A stretch of DNA of 64,000 nucleotides. It comes from Hallella bergensis DSM 17361. Its GTDB lineage: Bacteria > Bacteroidota > Bacteroidia > Bacteroidales > Bacteroidaceae. The DNA is taken from assembly GCF_000160535.1 (NCBI RefSeq), contig NZ_GG704781.1, positions 923,210-987,209 on the forward strand, written 5' to 3'. The notes under the pieces are model-generated. The model was not told the origin of the DNA. It worked only from the letters and a program-made list of their open reading frames with translations, and searched no databases. Position 1 is the stretch's first letter; each line of letters begins with the position of its first letter. A program made the position numbers and the translations under genes. Of the stretch, positions 1 to 11,163 are shown in pieces.

Positions 1-557
1 CGAACGTGTTTCCACTGTCAAAGTTATACCCACTGAGGAACTCTTCGTCCTTACCATTGCCTGCACGATAGCTCACACTGACTTGCATTCCCTTTTTGAG
101 ATTTGGAATTACGATGGCAAAGTTATTACCGTTAAGTCTGATAGCATTTGTTTTTTTAGGAGTGCACACAAACCAAATATTTCCAAGGTGGGTTTTCTTG
201 CTAGGATAATGTGCCTTGAATTGCTTTTTCTCATCAAGATAAATCCCAAACAACAATCCCTTGACACATGTAAACTCCTTACCTTCCTTATTAGTAAGTT
301 TTCCACCATAATTGACAATGTTTTGCACGGTAATAGGCACCTTCTTCTTGTCTGTATGACTATTTATGCCAATACGCGTCATATTTTTGTAAATGTTTTC
401 CTGTTTTCCCCATGTGCCATCGCTAACAGCCTCTTCAAACTCGGCTATTTGTTCTTGTGTGAACTTGGTGAAATCATAGGTTTTTGCCTCGGTTTGTGCA
501 TTTGCTACAGACGCTGCCATACACAGCCCTGCAATGAGTAAAGATTTAGTTTTCATA
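1..557 (-). CDS. Secreted protein of unknown function, C-terminus cut off by window edge
   Basis: The minus frame opens with ATG at 557-555 and stays open to base 1, giving about 185 residues with no stop, so the 3' end lies outside the window. It starts with a signal peptide (MKTKSLLIAGLCMAASVANA then Q), followed by a soluble segment rich in Lys, Thr and Asn (for example YDFTKFTQEQ and later GYNFDSGNTF). I do not recognise a family. It is the last visible gene of the glycosaminoglycan PUL, 30 bases after the PL8 lyase stop and with no terminator between, so it is probably co-transcribed. A role in binding or processing the glycan is only an inference from position. Confidence 0.75.
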
Positions 558-586
558 CGCTTAAATTTAAATTGGTTATATTTGTG

Positions 587-3500
587 TTATTGTTGTGTAA
601 GTTCCAAGTCGTAGCTCAGTCCGTCCTTGCAAATGAACTTGAGCGTAGTGGTCTTGTCGTCTTGCGCTACAAGTTTAATGTTGTCGGTTTCACGAACGTT
701 CCATTTGCCAATGAGCGTTACGGTGACAGGTATCTCCAAACTCGGATTGTCTCTCCATGGCCGACCATAGATGCTGCGCTCCACGCGCTTGCCATCTTTA
801 TAGACATCGTCGCTGGGACCGCGATAGAGTGCGAGGTCGGGCTGTGCCACGGTAAGAATCATTCGTTTGGGCGTGAGATAGCGCACCATGGCCAAGCACG
901 AAGTATCGGTTTTGGCGATAGGACTGCCTGGAAGATAGCCCTGTGGCTTCTCGAAAATGGCATAGGAAATTGTGTTTACCGCCTTGGACGACACGATGTG
1001 CGCGTCTCTGTTTTTGGCAATCACCGTGTATGAGGGATGTTGAGCGAATGCCTCCATTTGCTCAGGAGTGGTCTGAGGCATCACGGCATACTCGTATTCG
1101 GCATTCTTGGGTGCCTTGCCGTGGTTGATGACAAGCGATGTCCATGTGCCCTCGGTTTCGGTTCCAGTCTCCTCATTGCGCGACTTTTGTAGTACCAAGG
1201 GTGTGAACTCTGCCTTTTGCGGCGAGTAATAGCCCGTTCCAAGATTATCCAACCACCATTTGCCGTTGTTGTTGAAGTCCTTCCAATACTTGCGGGCGGC
1301 ATCATCGTTGGCCTCTAACTGAAAGATTGTTGTTTCGGTGGGATAGCGGTCCACGATGTTCTCGATGTCGCTGCCAAGACAAACAACAAGTCCGTCGAAG
1401 AAGTGATACGACTTACGGGCACGGTGTGAACCATTATACTTGTCGTGCTCGTGCAGTTTCATGGCGAAGTTCCCGTTCACGCCAAGCTGCGACAACCCGC
1501 CTGCGAAAGCCTCGTCAGAGTATAGCATTTCCTCCACACCGGAGGAGATGTCCACGTTTCTGATCTTAGCCTCCAACTCGTCGAATGGCAAATGTATGGA
1601 GGTGACACCCGGTATGCGGTTCCAGTCGAACCCGTCTTGAACCCAACCGCTGGTTTTAGGCGTAACGTCGGTGCCCTTGGGGGCGGTCATAATCTGCATG
1701 CTGCCATAACCCAAGTAGCGTCCGTAGAGGTTCTCGCCCACATAATGCTCGGCTCCCCAAAGATAGCGGCTGGTACCCCGAACCACGGCCGACCAGTTGG
1801 CGCGACGGTGCACGGCGGTGCATCCATAGCTAAGTGAAAGGTTTCCCTGCGGATCATCTTCGGCAAAACAGCCCAGGATTTGGAACCGCTGGTAGGTCTT
1901 CTTCTCCAAAGTGGAGCGTGGGTTGTTGCCCAAACGCATGTAGACGGCAGCCATGTCACGGTCGAAGTCTTGCTGCTTGTCGGGTGTGCCGGCCATGGCC
2001 ATGTAAGCATAGTGTATGGGGGTGAGCCTACCTTTGCCATCAGGATGACGACCGGAGAGTGCAAGTGGGAAATGAATCTTGTTACAATAAAAACGCATGG
2101 CCAACAAGGCGTTCTTGACGGTTTGGTGTGCCAGCTCGCCAACGGCAAACTGCGTGCCACTCAAGATGTAAATCATCTGCGTCGCGCCGTTGAGTCCTCC
2201 GACCGCATAAGCCGGGTAATTGTTGCAATGGTGATAGCCTGATCCATCAATTTTGAAGGCATCGGACAGTCCGGGGGCAGGTCGGCAACCCCAGTCGAGC
2301 CATCGACTGCACGAGCGCAGGTACTGCACTTTCTCAGGTGAATCGTCCATGAGGAGAATGCTCGACATGCAACCTACGGACGAGGTGTTGAACGTATCCA
2401 TGTCGATGCCGTTGCCAACTGGTTTCTGATAGAGCTTGTTGGTTTGCCCATACCATAGCATAGTCTTGACGGCTTCGTCTAATTTACCCTCTTTTTTGAG
2501 CGCATCTTTCATCAGGAAGTAGGCGATGTACATGTCCCTAAGACTATAACCATAATGATGAATATTGCCCCAGCAAGATCCAAAAGTAACACCTTGGTCG
2601 GTGATGTGGTCGAACATGAGCATGAACATGTCCTTCAATGCGGTCTTGTCAGCCTCATCGGTGGCATTGTTGTAGCCAATGGCCATGCGCTGCATGAGTT
2701 TGAAATAGTCGGCCATCTCAAACCCGGTGCGTGTCAACATGTCCTTGTTCCAGTTGGGAATCATTCGCTCGTAGGCCTCGGCATGACGTACAAACCATAT
2801 CGGCATGCCGGAAATGATTCCCTTTTTGCGGCTGATGCGGTATTTGGCGAATTGCGTCCGCATCTCATCCATCTGCTTGGGATAGAGTTTGGCAGGTGTG
2901 TAGATGATAGAGCGAAACTTGTCTTCCAGCTTTTTGATATCGCGACGTTGTGCGTCAGTGACAGGTTGCAAGGCGATGTCGGGCTTGATGCGATAGCTTT
3001 GGTTCACCACCAACCAGTGATTCTTGGTTTTCTTGTTGACGAAAGGCACTTGCAAATCGGCCGTTTGCTGTCGGGGATCCACCTTAATAGCGGTGATGAG
3101 GTGGTCGAAAAAGAGCGTGCCCTTGGTGTCGGGGGCCACGATCTTGACTTCGTCCATGCCCACTTCGGCTTTGCCCTGCATGTCGCGCTCATAGCATACC
3201 CATGCGCCCCGCCACCCCTTGAAGTCAATGCCAAAGGGGAATGAGGTACAAAGTTTGCCGTTCTTGAGAAATTGGAAGGTAATGGTCTTACCCGGTTGGG
3301 GCTTCTCGCTGTACACCCAAACGATAAAAGCCGAGAGGTAGTTGTCCCTATCGCCCTTTATTTTAGGCTCAAACTGCAGGTCTCTCTTGAAGCTGAGCGT
3401 CGCGTCGGGCGTATAATTCCACTGTAATGACTTCTTGCCATTTTTGTAATGGGCAGCCGAAAGTTCCACACTCGACTTGACGGTATGCGCAGCTTGCAAA

Positions 3501-3619
3501 TCCTTCCCGTCCTCAAAAGAGAGCATTCGTGGGTCGTCGAAGAGTTGAGCCTTTGCTCCCATAGGAGCAAAGAACCAACCGAGCACACCTAAAAGTATGA
3601 TAGAAACTGTTTTTTTCAT
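587..3619 (-). CDS. Chondroitin sulfate ABC-type lyase, polysaccharide lyase family 8
   Basis: This 1010-residue protein has a signal peptide ending near AKAQ, an N-terminal jelly-roll-like segment, an alpha/alpha toroid and a C-terminal beta region, the layout and length of Bacteroides/Proteus chondroitinase ABC. The toroid carries HHCNNYPAY, where His464 and Tyr471 have the same 7-residue spacing as the His501/Tyr508 pair of Proteus chondroitinase ABC I. Arg524 in GRHPDGKG fits Arg560. Glu629 in YVGENLYG is a possible match for Glu653, but the spacing is less exact. The family cleaves chondroitin or dermatan sulfate and hyaluronan by beta-elimination, leaving 4,5-unsaturated uronic acid ends that the GH88 enzyme of this locus can remove. 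It lies 25 bases downstream of the glycan-binding lipoprotein, in the SusC1 operon. Exact sulfation preference cannot be read from the sequence. Confidence 0.9.
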   Translation of the reverse strand: MKKTVSIILLGVLGWFFAPMGAKAQLFDDPRMLSFEDGKDLQAAHTVKSSVELSAAHYKNGKKSLQWNYTPDATLSFKRDLQFEPKIKGDRDNYLSAFIVWVYSEKPQPGKTITFQFLKNGKLCTSFPFGIDFKGWRGAWVCYERDMQGKAEVGMDEVKIVAPDTKGTLFFDHLITAIKVDPRQQTADLQVPFVNKKTKNHWLVVNQSYRIKPDIALQPVTDAQRRDIKKLEDKFRSIIYTPAKLYPKQMDEMRTQFAKYRISRKKGIISGMPIWFVRHAEAYERMIPNWNKDMLTRTGFEMADYFKLMQRMAIGYNNATDEADKTALKDMFMLMFDHITDQGVTFGSCWGNIHHYGYSLRDMYIAYFLMKDALKKEGKLDEAVKTMLWYGQTNKLYQKPVGNGIDMDTFNTSSVGCMSSILLMDDSPEKVQYLRSCSRWLDWGCRPAPGLSDAFKIDGSGYHHCNNYPAYAVGGLNGATQMIYILSGTQFAVGELAHQTVKNALLAMRFYCNKIHFPLALSGRHPDGKGRLTPIHYAYMAMAGTPDKQQDFDRDMAAVYMRLGNNPRSTLEKKTYQRFQILGCFAEDDPQGNLSLSYGCTAVHRRANWSAVVRGTSRYLWGAEHYVGENLYGRYLGYGSMQIMTAPKGTDVTPKTSGWVQDGFDWNRIPGVTSIHLPFDELEAKIRNVDISSGVEEMLYSDEAFAGGLSQLGVNGNFAMKLHEHDKYNGSHRARKSYHFFDGLVVCLGSDIENIVDRYPTETTIFQLEANDDAARKYWKDFNNNGKWWLDNLGTGYYSPQKAEFTPLVLQKSRNEETGTETEGTWTSLVINHGKAPKNAEYEYAVMPQTTPEQMEAFAQHPSYTVIAKNRDAHIVSSKAVNTISYAIFEKPQGYLPGSPIAKTDTSCLAMVRYLTPKRMILTVAQPDLALYRGPSDDVYKDGKRVERSIYGRPWRDNPSLEIPVTVTLIGKWNVRETDNIKLVAQDDKTTTLKFICKDGLSYDLELTQQ

Positions 3620-3644
3620 GCTTATTGATAATAAGATGTTTTTA

Positions 3645-4676
3645 TCAATCCACGACCTTAACCTTGATTTCGCGGATAACTCTTGACTCGTGCTTGTAGT
3701 TGCTGTTGGTTGCTACAAACGTGGCCTTGTATTCTCCCGTCTTGTTATAGGTGTAATAATAACTGTTGAGAGCCTTCGTGATGTTTTTAATGGCTACACC
3801 CTGATCAGGCGAGCAAGCATTGGACATGATGAGATCGGACACAAGCCAGCTATATTTGAGAGGTTTTCCACCACCTGAACTGTGGATAAAGAAGTTGCCT
3901 TTGCCTGCGTCTTTCAGGTTCCAGATGCCACTCATGTTGTTGGTAACCGTGCCGTATGCCCTGTTGTCTTTCATGTTTTTCTGATCGTTCAAGTTGTGTC
4001 GCCACATCATATTGAGGGGCGTGAAACCGAAATTACCCGCATAAAGGGTAGAGGTGGTTCCGTTTTTCAACTTGTTCTCTATCTTCATATCCACGAAATT
4101 CATGCGAGGTTGGGCAGCCTTGTTGCTGTGTCCGGTATAGGATATGGCCAACGCAAAACGTTTTCCCAGATAGGGTTTGAGGTCGATCTCGTAAGATAGC
4201 GCTCCCTTGGCGTTGCCCGGTGCCTGTGGAAGCTCTGCCTGTGGCACCAAATCGTTCCACTTGTGAGATTCCACCAACATGGAGTCAGCATTGAAGTCTT
4301 TTTTATTCAACCCCGAAAAATCTTCCGAAATCATCATCTTCAGCACATCTTTCGTGCACTCACCATTGCCATATTGCGCCCAAACCGAGAAGGTCAGCTT
4401 GGACGAAGTGATGTCTTCGGGCGACACCTGGTCACGGTCTCTGTATTGAAACTCATGATCGGCCTCACCACTGAAGAAGGCTATGTTATCCGGATCGCCC
4501 GCAAAGGTGAACTGTACCGGTTGTCCCTTCTTCACGACATAGGTGTCGTTTGCTTTGGAGACATTCTCATTTTGCGTCACATCAACGCTCAGTGCGACCT
4601 CTTCGGTAAGCTCGTTGTTGCACGCGATGAACATCGTTGCCACTGCAGAGAACAATATATATTTGTTTATTTTCAT
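3645..4676 (-). CDS. DUF5017-like surface glycan-binding lipoprotein (SusE/F position)
   Basis: A 343-residue lipoprotein with a lipobox ending FIAC (Cys19). It has an immunoglobulin-like first half ([20 protein letters not shown]) and a beta-rich second half ([25 protein letters not shown]). The N-terminal pattern is that of DUF5017 proteins found directly after SusD in Bacteroidetes PULs, where such proteins serve as surface glycan-binding proteins. It follows susD1 by 36 bases and precedes the PL8 lyase by 25 bases, so it belongs to the SusC1 operon. The likely job is to hold glycosaminoglycan chains at the outer membrane for the lyase and SusC1/SusD1; the ligand is inferred from the neighbours. 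Confidence 0.75.
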   Translation of the reverse strand: MKINKYILFSAVATMFIACNNELTEEVALSVDVTQNENVSKANDTYVVKKGQPVQFTFAGDPDNIAFFSGEADHEFQYRDRDQVSPEDITSSKLTFSVWAQYGNGECTKDVLKMMISEDFSGLNKKDFNADSMLVESHKWNDLVPQAELPQAPGNAKGALSYEIDLKPYLGKRFALAISYTGHSNKAAQPRMNFVDMKIENKLKNGTTSTLYAGNFGFTPLNMMWRHNLNDQKNMKDNRAYGTVTNNMSGIWNLKDAGKGNFFIHSSGGGKPLKYSWLVSDLIMSNACSPDQGVAIKNITKALNSYYYTYNKTGEYKATFVATNSNYKHESRVIREIKVKVVD

Positions 4677-4712
4677 AACGTTTAAAGTTGATTGTGATTA
4701 GACAGTTCGTTA

Positions 4713-6449
4713 TTACCAGCCCGGATTGTTCTTATGGATGAGTGCATTGACAGCAATCTCATTAGCCGGGATGGGGAAATAGTTGTATGCATCGGAAATT
4801 TGGTAGTAGGTGTACACGTTGCTGGGGCCAAACTTCCAGTTGGTACCATTTTGTGCACGTGGTGCCAGCTCATTCATGTTCTTCACCAATTCTCCCCATC
4901 TGATCAGGTCAAAGCGTCGCGTCATTTCGAAGCATAACTCCATGGCACGTTCGTCTTTGACAGCCTGGCGGAACTCATCTTTGGTCATTCCGTCTTCCAA
5001 CAACTCGATACCAGCACGCTTACGCACAGCGTTGATACATTCGTAGGCCTTCGCCGTGGGTCCATTGTTCACCTCATTCTCACATTCGGCAATCATCAGG
5101 AGCACGTCAGCATAGCGCAGGATCGGGAAGTTGATAGAAGTAAAGTTCTTGCTCTTCTTATCAGCCTCGTACTCACGACGCCACTTTCCGCACGCCAGGT
5201 CATATTCCTTGGTCTCGTTGGTTTTCTCCCGGTCGCCCTTTTTGGCCCTGGAGTCGGTGTCGCCATAAGAGAAAGACTGGTCATAATATTGACCCTTCAC
5301 CTCGGCTAACTTACCCTTTTCGAAGAGACGTCCGTCCACTCCCTTGCCCTTTGCAGACTCGGTGTAGGTGAATGGTGCGATGCTCCAGTTCATACGCTTG
5401 GTGTCTCCGTTAGCAACGTATAACTCGTAGAGTTTTGGAGTGCTCCAGAAGAAGCAGTAGCCAAATCCCGGATCGGCCTTGCCGGTAAGTTCTGTTTTGC
5501 TCGAAAGGTCGGGTGCCTGAATGCCTATAATGTTGCCCACGCGTCCCTCCGTACGGGTATCGGTGGCGTAGTTTCCGGTGAATTCAGCCTCCCACATACT
5601 CTCGTTGGCTGTGGAGTTGTAGCGGTTGGCGCACTGATCGATGAAGAAATCCCAATAGTTGGGGGCAAGACCAAAGCCACCCTCATCTTTCACTTTGGAC
5701 GCAAAGAGAGAGGCTTGCTTGAAGTACTCCTTGATTTTAGCCTCGTCCGGCGACGTCTTGTCACGATAATGCTCGCCCGCCCGGAACATATACACCCTCG
5801 CAAGAATGCCCCAAGCCGTTTCCCGAGTCACCCTGCCGGGTCTGTAAGAAATATCAGAAGCCTTAACAAGGTTGGCCGAGGATTCTTCCATTTCCTTGCA
5901 AATGAAGTCGTAGATCTCAGCTTTCGGTGTGCGTTCTTGGTCAAGCCCAACCACGGATTGGGTGGAATGTGTGCGGAAAGGCACATCGCCCCAGCACTGT
6001 ACTAAGTTGAAATAATAGAATGCACGCAAGAAACGCGCCTCTGCCGTGTAGGTCTGGCGGTTGGTTTCATTCATCTTTGACACGTTACCTATCTCTTCCA
6101 AGAAGATATTGGCACGGTTGATACCGGAATAGAGTGTGTACCAAAAGGAATATACCGACGGGTCGCTGGTGATGGCATTGTTGCAAATTAATCCCGACTT
6201 GCTGGGTGCGCGTCCTGCGCCACCGTATGCCTCGAGGTCGTCGCCACCCACAAGATAGTAATACTCATTACCGTAAAACGACGGCTGCGTCAGTATAGCA
6301 TAGACTCCCCGAAGGAAAGATTCGGTCTCTGCTTCATCGTTAAAATAATTGCCTGATGTGGTGTTTGTCGGCTCTTTGTCGAGGAAATCGCACGAGCCGA
6401 GCCCAACTGCCATAGCCATGGCCAATATAATTGATTTAATGTATTTCAT
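4713..6449 (-). CDS. SusD/RagB-family outer-membrane glycan-binding lipoprotein 1
   Basis: A 578-residue protein with lipobox GLGSC (Cys20) and the SusD pattern throughout: DFLDKEPTN at the start, TPR-like helices (SGINRANIFLEEI, ARFLRAFYYFNLVQCWGDVPF), then ILRYADVLLMIAECENEVN, ERAMELCFEMTRRFDLIRWG and a C-terminal PIPANEI...NNPGW. SusD proteins sit as a lid on the SusC transporter and capture oligosaccharides at the cell surface. It starts 25 bases after the SusC1 stop and is followed by the DUF5017 lipoprotein, the usual susC-susD-SGBP order. Chondroitin or hyaluronan fragments are the expected ligand from the PL8 neighbour. Confidence 0.95.
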   Translation of the reverse strand: MKYIKSIILAMAMAVGLGSCDFLDKEPTNTTSGNYFNDEAETESFLRGVYAILTQPSFYGNEYYYLVGGDDLEAYGGAGRAPSKSGLICNNAITSDPSVYSFWYTLYSGINRANIFLEEIGNVSKMNETNRQTYTAEARFLRAFYYFNLVQCWGDVPFRTHSTQSVVGLDQERTPKAEIYDFICKEMEESSANLVKASDISYRPGRVTRETAWGILARVYMFRAGEHYRDKTSPDEAKIKEYFKQASLFASKVKDEGGFGLAPNYWDFFIDQCANRYNSTANESMWEAEFTGNYATDTRTEGRVGNIIGIQAPDLSSKTELTGKADPGFGYCFFWSTPKLYELYVANGDTKRMNWSIAPFTYTESAKGKGVDGRLFEKGKLAEVKGQYYDQSFSYGDTDSRAKKGDREKTNETKEYDLACGKWRREYEADKKSKNFTSINFPILRYADVLLMIAECENEVNNGPTAKAYECINAVRKRAGIELLEDGMTKDEFRQAVKDERAMELCFEMTRRFDLIRWGELVKNMNELAPRAQNGTNWKFGPSNVYTYYQISDAYNYFPIPANEIAVNALIHKNNPGW

Positions 6450-6474
6450 ATCTGGTTCAATTTGAATGGATGAT

Positions 6475-9400
6475 TTAGAATGAAAGATTTACGCCAAAAC
6501 TGAAACTGCGGGCACGCGGATAGGCCGAGAAGTCAAGTCCGGGAGTCAAAGCGCCGTCCCGTATGGAAACCTCAGGGTCGTAGCCATAGTAGTCCGAGAA
6601 TGTGAGCAGGTTTTGTCCGGCAAGATACAGACGTAGTTTGTCTATGCCCCAGCGGTTTGTCAAGCTCTTCGGCAGGGTGTAACCCAATGTCAAGGTCTTA
6701 AGTCTCAAGAATGATCCATCCTCAATAACACGCGTGGAGAACACGCGATTGGAACTTGAAGTCGTTGCCCGGGGAATGTCGCTGGTAGGATTAGCCTCCG
6801 TCCACCGGTCAGCATAGCTGGCATATTGGTTCAGTTCGCGAGCCTTGTTCCACGAGCCTTCAAACATAAGGCGGTTGGCATTGAGGATGTCGTTGCCGTA
6901 AGACCACTGGAAAAAGAAGCTCATGTCAAATCCATCGTAGGTGAAAGTGTTGGTAAATCCTCCTGTGTGGATAGGCAGACCATTGCCGATCATGGTACGG
7001 TCTTCGTCGTTAACAACACCATCGCCGTTGATGTCACGGTACTTAGGCATACCCGGTTGGGTGTTGCTCTCAGAGGCAAAGTGCGGCACATTGGCTTTCA
7101 GCGTATACGAATTACCCGACTTGTTGAAGTCTTCGTACTTATAGGTGCCATCATAAATATAGCCAAACATAGCTCCCATAGAGTAGCCTACCTTAGCAAT
7201 GTAGCTGGTTTGGGTGTTGAAGTTCTGGTCGAACTGTGCTGAACTGAGCAGAGCATTTTGGTTTTCGGCCAAGCCCATCACCTTGTTCTTATTGAAGGCA
7301 ATGTTGAAATTGCTCGTCCACTCAAACTTCTTGGTCTTCACGTTCACTGTGTTAAGCGAGAACTCTACACCTTGGTTTCTAACCTTTCCAATGTTTTTCA
7401 TCGCGCTGCTGAATCCCGATGACGGTACAAGGCTGGCCATGAGGAGCAGGTCGCGAGTGGATTTGCTGTACAAATCAAGCGTCATGTTGATACGCTCGTG
7501 CAGGAAGCTGAGGTCAAGACCCAAGTTCCACTGCTCCGTAGTCTCCCATTTGAGGTCTTTGTTGGGAATGGAGACAGGCACCATACCCACATTCTTGTCA
7601 TCATTGTTGTATGGATATACACCGCTTGGGATTGCACCCATGGAACTGAGGTTACCCCTTGTATCTTTCAGCAGGTCGTAAATGCCGTATGTGTCATACT
7701 CGCCCACGCGGTTGTTACCCGTCAAACCCCAGCTCAAACGCAGCTTACCGTTGCTCATCACGTTGCGGAGGGGACTCCAAAACTTTTCTTCAGTGAAGCT
7801 CCATGCCAACGCTCCCGATGGGAAATAGCCGAAACGGTTCTTGCCCCTAAACTTGGAGCTTCCGTCAGCACGCATGGTGAACGTAGCATAATATTTGGAT
7901 TTGTAGTTGTAGTTGAACGTACCAAAGAAGGACATCATCGACCAACTCGATGCCGCAGAATTGGTGCGGGTGGGTGTACCTTGGCTCATGCCAGCCATTC
8001 CAAGATTCTCATTGGGAATGTTGATGGTCTTGAACTGGTAGTATTCGTAGTCAGAATTCTGAAGAGAGAAACCCAACAGCGTATTGAAATAGTGCTGTTT
8101 CTTCAGGTTTGTCTGGTAAGTCAGGGTGTTTTCGTTCAACCATGTGGCACGTTTGTAGCGTGTCACTTGTGCGTTCACCTTATCGTTGGATGTCTTTCCG
8201 CCGTAGCGTGTCTTGGAATTATTAAAGTTGTCCAAGTTCCAACGAGCGTCCGTATATCCGCCCGAAACCTTCAGTCTCAGTCCTTTCATGATTTCATATT
8301 GCAGAAATCCGTTGAACTGTATGTATGTGTTGTTTCGCTTGTTATACTCATTGTTGAGCGACATATAGGGGTTGAAGCGGTAGTCATTAGAATTATTCAC
8401 ATCCTCATCGGTGGCATTCTCCAACAGTGATGTCAGCGGCAGGCCCGGTTGAGTGACAGGACGATAGCCCCACACACTGTAAAAGAGGTTGTTCATACCC
8501 GAATAAGACGCTTGCGATGGCGACGCACCCATTTGGTTGGTCTGTGAATAGTTTACATTCAGGCTCACCTTGAGCTTGTTTTTGTCAATCGTTGTGCCCA
8601 AACGCCCCTGCGTACGGTTGTAGTTGGAGTTGATCACAATACCATCTTGGTCGAAGTATGACAGCGAAGCATTGTATCTCACGCCTTTGTCGCCACCATT
8701 AATGCTCACGCTATGGCTCTGTATGGGAGCCGTCTGGAAGATCATATCCTGCCAGTTGTACTGCTTGATGTTGCGATAATCGTCCAACGTCCATTGTTTA
8801 TTCTCGTAGTTTGCAAGGTAAGTGTCGGCTGCTTTATCAGGGTACATCTCGTTCTGGAGGCTCACAAACTGATACGCGTCCATCATCGGAATCTTGCGTG
8901 TGATAGTCTGCCAGCCTATGCTACCGTCATATTGCACCTTGGGTTTGCCAGCCTGGCCACTCTTGGTCGTGATGATAATCACACCATTGGCACCACGTGC
9001 ACCGTATATGGCCGATGCTGACGCATCTTTGAGCACGTCCACTGATGCAATGTCCGAAGGGTTGATACTGCTTGCAATGGATGGATCTTCCACGGGGAAA
9101 CCATCGACCACATAAAGCGGGGAGTTGTCTTGCGTCAGGGAGTTGTTACCACGGATCACAATATTCATCTTTGATCCCGGCACACCTTCGCCCGAACTAA
9201 CATTCACACCGGCAATACGTCCACCCAAAGTCTGGTCGAAAGAACTTACCGGCGTGCTGAGCAACTCTTTCATGTCGGCCTTAGCAACCGCCCCGGTAAG
9301 GTCGCGCTTGCGCACCTCCTGGTAACCCACCACAACTACTTCGTTGAGTAGTTTGTTGTCTTCTTTCATAACAACGGAGACATTTTCACCCGCCGTTACC

Positions 9401-9642
9401 TTTTTTTCTAATTCCTCAAAACCAACATACGTAAATGTTAAGGTTGCTTCTTTGGTCTTAACATCTACCGAAAACGAACCGTCCAAGCCTGTAATTGTTC
9501 CAGTGGTTGTATTCTTCACCGTTACAGTAACACCAATCATAGGTTCACCGGTTTCATCTTTTACAACACCTTTCACCACAGATTGGGCGAATGCGGTCAC
9601 TGAAAAAATCCAAAGCATCAAAAACACGAGAACGTTCCTCAT
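6475..9642 (-). CDS. SusC/RagA-family TonB-dependent transporter 1
   Basis: About 1055 residues from the chosen ATG at 9642, which starts a clean signal peptide (MRNVLVFLMLWIFSVTAFAQ). An in-frame ATG 30 bases upstream would give a poor leader. Domains in order: carboxypeptidase-D-like Ig fold (about 22-100, GVVKDETGEPMIGVTVTVKN), TonB box region (NEVVVVGYQEVRKRDLTGA), plug (GARGANGVIIITTKSGQAGK) and a 22-strand-type barrel ending in a terminal aromatic (FSFGVNLSF). It imports oligosaccharides across the outer membrane with SusD1. A TACTTTTG -7 box and a candidate operator lie upstream. It heads a susC1-susD1-SGBP-PL8 operon. Confidence 0.95.
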   Translation of the reverse strand: MRNVLVFLMLWIFSVTAFAQSVVKGVVKDETGEPMIGVTVTVKNTTTGTITGLDGSFSVDVKTKEATLTFTYVGFEELEKKVTAGENVSVVMKEDNKLLNEVVVVGYQEVRKRDLTGAVAKADMKELLSTPVSSFDQTLGGRIAGVNVSSGEGVPGSKMNIVIRGNNSLTQDNSPLYVVDGFPVEDPSIASSINPSDIASVDVLKDASASAIYGARGANGVIIITTKSGQAGKPKVQYDGSIGWQTITRKIPMMDAYQFVSLQNEMYPDKAADTYLANYENKQWTLDDYRNIKQYNWQDMIFQTAPIQSHSVSINGGDKGVRYNASLSYFDQDGIVINSNYNRTQGRLGTTIDKNKLKVSLNVNYSQTNQMGASPSQASYSGMNNLFYSVWGYRPVTQPGLPLTSLLENATDEDVNNSNDYRFNPYMSLNNEYNKRNNTYIQFNGFLQYEIMKGLRLKVSGGYTDARWNLDNFNNSKTRYGGKTSNDKVNAQVTRYKRATWLNENTLTYQTNLKKQHYFNTLLGFSLQNSDYEYYQFKTINIPNENLGMAGMSQGTPTRTNSAASSWSMMSFFGTFNYNYKSKYYATFTMRADGSSKFRGKNRFGYFPSGALAWSFTEEKFWSPLRNVMSNGKLRLSWGLTGNNRVGEYDTYGIYDLLKDTRGNLSSMGAIPSGVYPYNNDDKNVGMVPVSIPNKDLKWETTEQWNLGLDLSFLHERINMTLDLYSKSTRDLLLMASLVPSSGFSSAMKNIGKVRNQGVEFSLNTVNVKTKKFEWTSNFNIAFNKNKVMGLAENQNALLSSAQFDQNFNTQTSYIAKVGYSMGAMFGYIYDGTYKYEDFNKSGNSYTLKANVPHFASESNTQPGMPKYRDINGDGVVNDEDRTMIGNGLPIHTGGFTNTFTYDGFDMSFFFQWSYGNDILNANRLMFEGSWNKARELNQYASYADRWTEANPTSDIPRATTSSSNRVFSTRVIEDGSFLRLKTLTLGYTLPKSLTNRWGIDKLRLYLAGQNLLTFSDYYGYDPEVSIRDGALTPGLDFSAYPRARSFSFGVNLSF

Positions 9643-9734
9643 GTTTAATATTCCAAGATTTGATTTACACATATTTATTAGGATTAAATTTTCTTTTAGG
9701 TTGCTGCAATTACAGCAATGATAGGTTGTTAATG

Positions 9735-9742
9735 CAAAAGTA
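9735..9742 (-). promoter_or_regulatory. -7 box of the SusC1 operon promoter
   Basis: The minus strand reads TACTTTTG, a full match to the Bacteroidetes -7 consensus TAnnTTTG, about 93 bases before the SusC1 start codon. The ten bases TGCAAAAGTA (plus strand) recur identically at the sulfatase promoter. No strong -33 TTG is visible, as expected for an activator-dependent PUL promoter. Confidence 0.65.
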
Positions 9743-9783
9743 ACTTAAAGTTTTAGGAAAAATGGACTAAATTGTACGAATTG

Positions 9784-9803
9784 ATGCCATTTTTGTACAA
9801 AGA
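9784..9803. promoter_or_regulatory. Candidate operator of the PUL regulator, SusC1 copy
   Basis: The plus strand reads ATGCCATTTTTGTACAAAGA and matches 19 of 20 bases at 21462-21481 upstream of the sulfatase promoter. It begins 42 bases upstream of the -7 box. A second TTGTAC lies at 9772-9777, 21 bases from the TTGTAC inside the motif, which suits a dimeric AraC-type binder. The hybrid regulator at 21529-25575 is the obvious candidate; this is an inference. Confidence 0.5.
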
Positions 9804-9853
9804 CCATTACTTAAAACAAGCAACTTCAAAACATTGCACGTCATTGATTACAG

Positions 9854-11080
9854 TTATAGCATACCGTTTCTGACGGCATCCATCACATTAGCCGGCGGAC
9901 GTTGGTTTTGATATTCCTTCTTCATAAAGTCCATGTAAGGAGCCACATGCCTGAAGTATTTCAGATAGCCTTTGCACAGATAATTAAGGCCGGCATTCCC
10001 ATAACGGTCGTTGATAAACCGATTCTTGGGGCACTCGCCGTGACATGCAAATTCAAACTCACACTCCTTGCACTGTCGGGGGAGTGATTGGTGTTTCAGC
10101 ATACTGAACCGCGACTGCTGCTCTCCATAAAGCATTTCTATGATAGATTGTTGATAGATATTGCCGAGCTTGTATTCGGGGAAAACAAAATGGTCGCATG
10201 AATATATGTCACCGTTAAATTCCATCACACCGGCATGCCCACACTCCTTTGCCAAAATACACACCCCCGGCGCAACTCCAACCCAGTTGGCCAATGTGGC
10301 ATCGAAAAGTTGTACGTAGGTTTTTCCCACATCGTGCCTTACCCATTCGTCAAATATGCTACAAAGAAACGTCCCCCATTGCTCGGCTGTGACCGAGAAA
10401 TCGGCAAGAGGAGCATCGGCACCGTCTTTCATATGAGCCAAATGCCTGCCGTCGGCATGCTCGACCAACCTCTCAACAATCGGGGCAAATTGCAAATAAG
10501 TACATCCGTTTTCTTTGAAGAAGTTGTAAAATTCCAGAGGGTAGTCAGCATTGAAATCATTCACAACGGCCATAGCGTTCCATTCCACGCCATGTTTCTT
10601 CAGCAGTCGGATGCCCTGCATCACTTTCGTCCACGTGGGCTTTCCCGTCCGCGTGCTTCTATATTCGTCGTGAAACTCCTGGGGTCCGTCAATCGAAATG
10701 CCCACGAGCCATCGGTTTTCTTTCAGAAACTCGCACCACTCGTCGGTCAGCAAGGTGCCATTGGTCTGTATCACATTGTCGATCTGCCGGCCGTTGGCAT
10801 AACGCTTTTGAAATTCAATAGCCTTCCGGTAGAAAGAAACTGGCCGCATCATGGTCTCTCCGCCGTGCCACGTGAAGAGCACTTGATTCATGGTTTGCGA
10901 CTCGATGTATTCCTTCGTGAATCGTTCTAACAGTTCCTCCGACATGACATGACGCGGAACCTGAGCATAAAGCATTGATTTTTCCAAATAGTAACAATAG
11001 TCACACGCCATGTTGCAATGTGCACCAACTGGCTTCAACATGATATACAAAGGACGTGAAAATGGTGCTATTGTACTCAT
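9854..11080 (-). CDS. Anaerobic sulfatase-maturating enzyme (radical SAM, SPASM)
   Basis: A 408-residue cytoplasmic radical SAM protein. The CxxxCxxC motif is CNMACDYC (Cys22, Cys26, Cys29) followed by YYLEK, as in anSMEs of Bacteroides and Clostridium. The C-terminal SPASM part shows CGHAGVMEFNGDIYSCDHFV, in which the Asp after the last Cys matches the proposed catalytic Asp of the family, and then CKECEFEFACHGECPKNR. The enzyme converts a Cys or Ser of sulfatases to formylglycine without oxygen. The only sulfatase in view has a Ser-type site, a fitting substrate. It has its own -7 box upstream and a hairpin separates it from the GH88 gene, so it forms a separate transcription unit inside the PUL. 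Confidence 0.93.
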   Translation of the reverse strand: MSTIAPFSRPLYIMLKPVGAHCNMACDYCYYLEKSMLYAQVPRHVMSEELLERFTKEYIESQTMNQVLFTWHGGETMMRPVSFYRKAIEFQKRYANGRQIDNVIQTNGTLLTDEWCEFLKENRWLVGISIDGPQEFHDEYRSTRTGKPTWTKVMQGIRLLKKHGVEWNAMAVVNDFNADYPLEFYNFFKENGCTYLQFAPIVERLVEHADGRHLAHMKDGADAPLADFSVTAEQWGTFLCSIFDEWVRHDVGKTYVQLFDATLANWVGVAPGVCILAKECGHAGVMEFNGDIYSCDHFVFPEYKLGNIYQQSIIEMLYGEQQSRFSMLKHQSLPRQCKECEFEFACHGECPKNRFINDRYGNAGLNYLCKGYLKYFRHVAPYMDFMKKEYQNQRPPANVMDAVRNGML

Positions 11081-11163
11081 TGGATCTATGATTTAAAATA
11101 ATGATTCAATATGAGGAAATTAACGTGCAAGGATTTGAAACTCACTTATCTTCTATCGTGGTA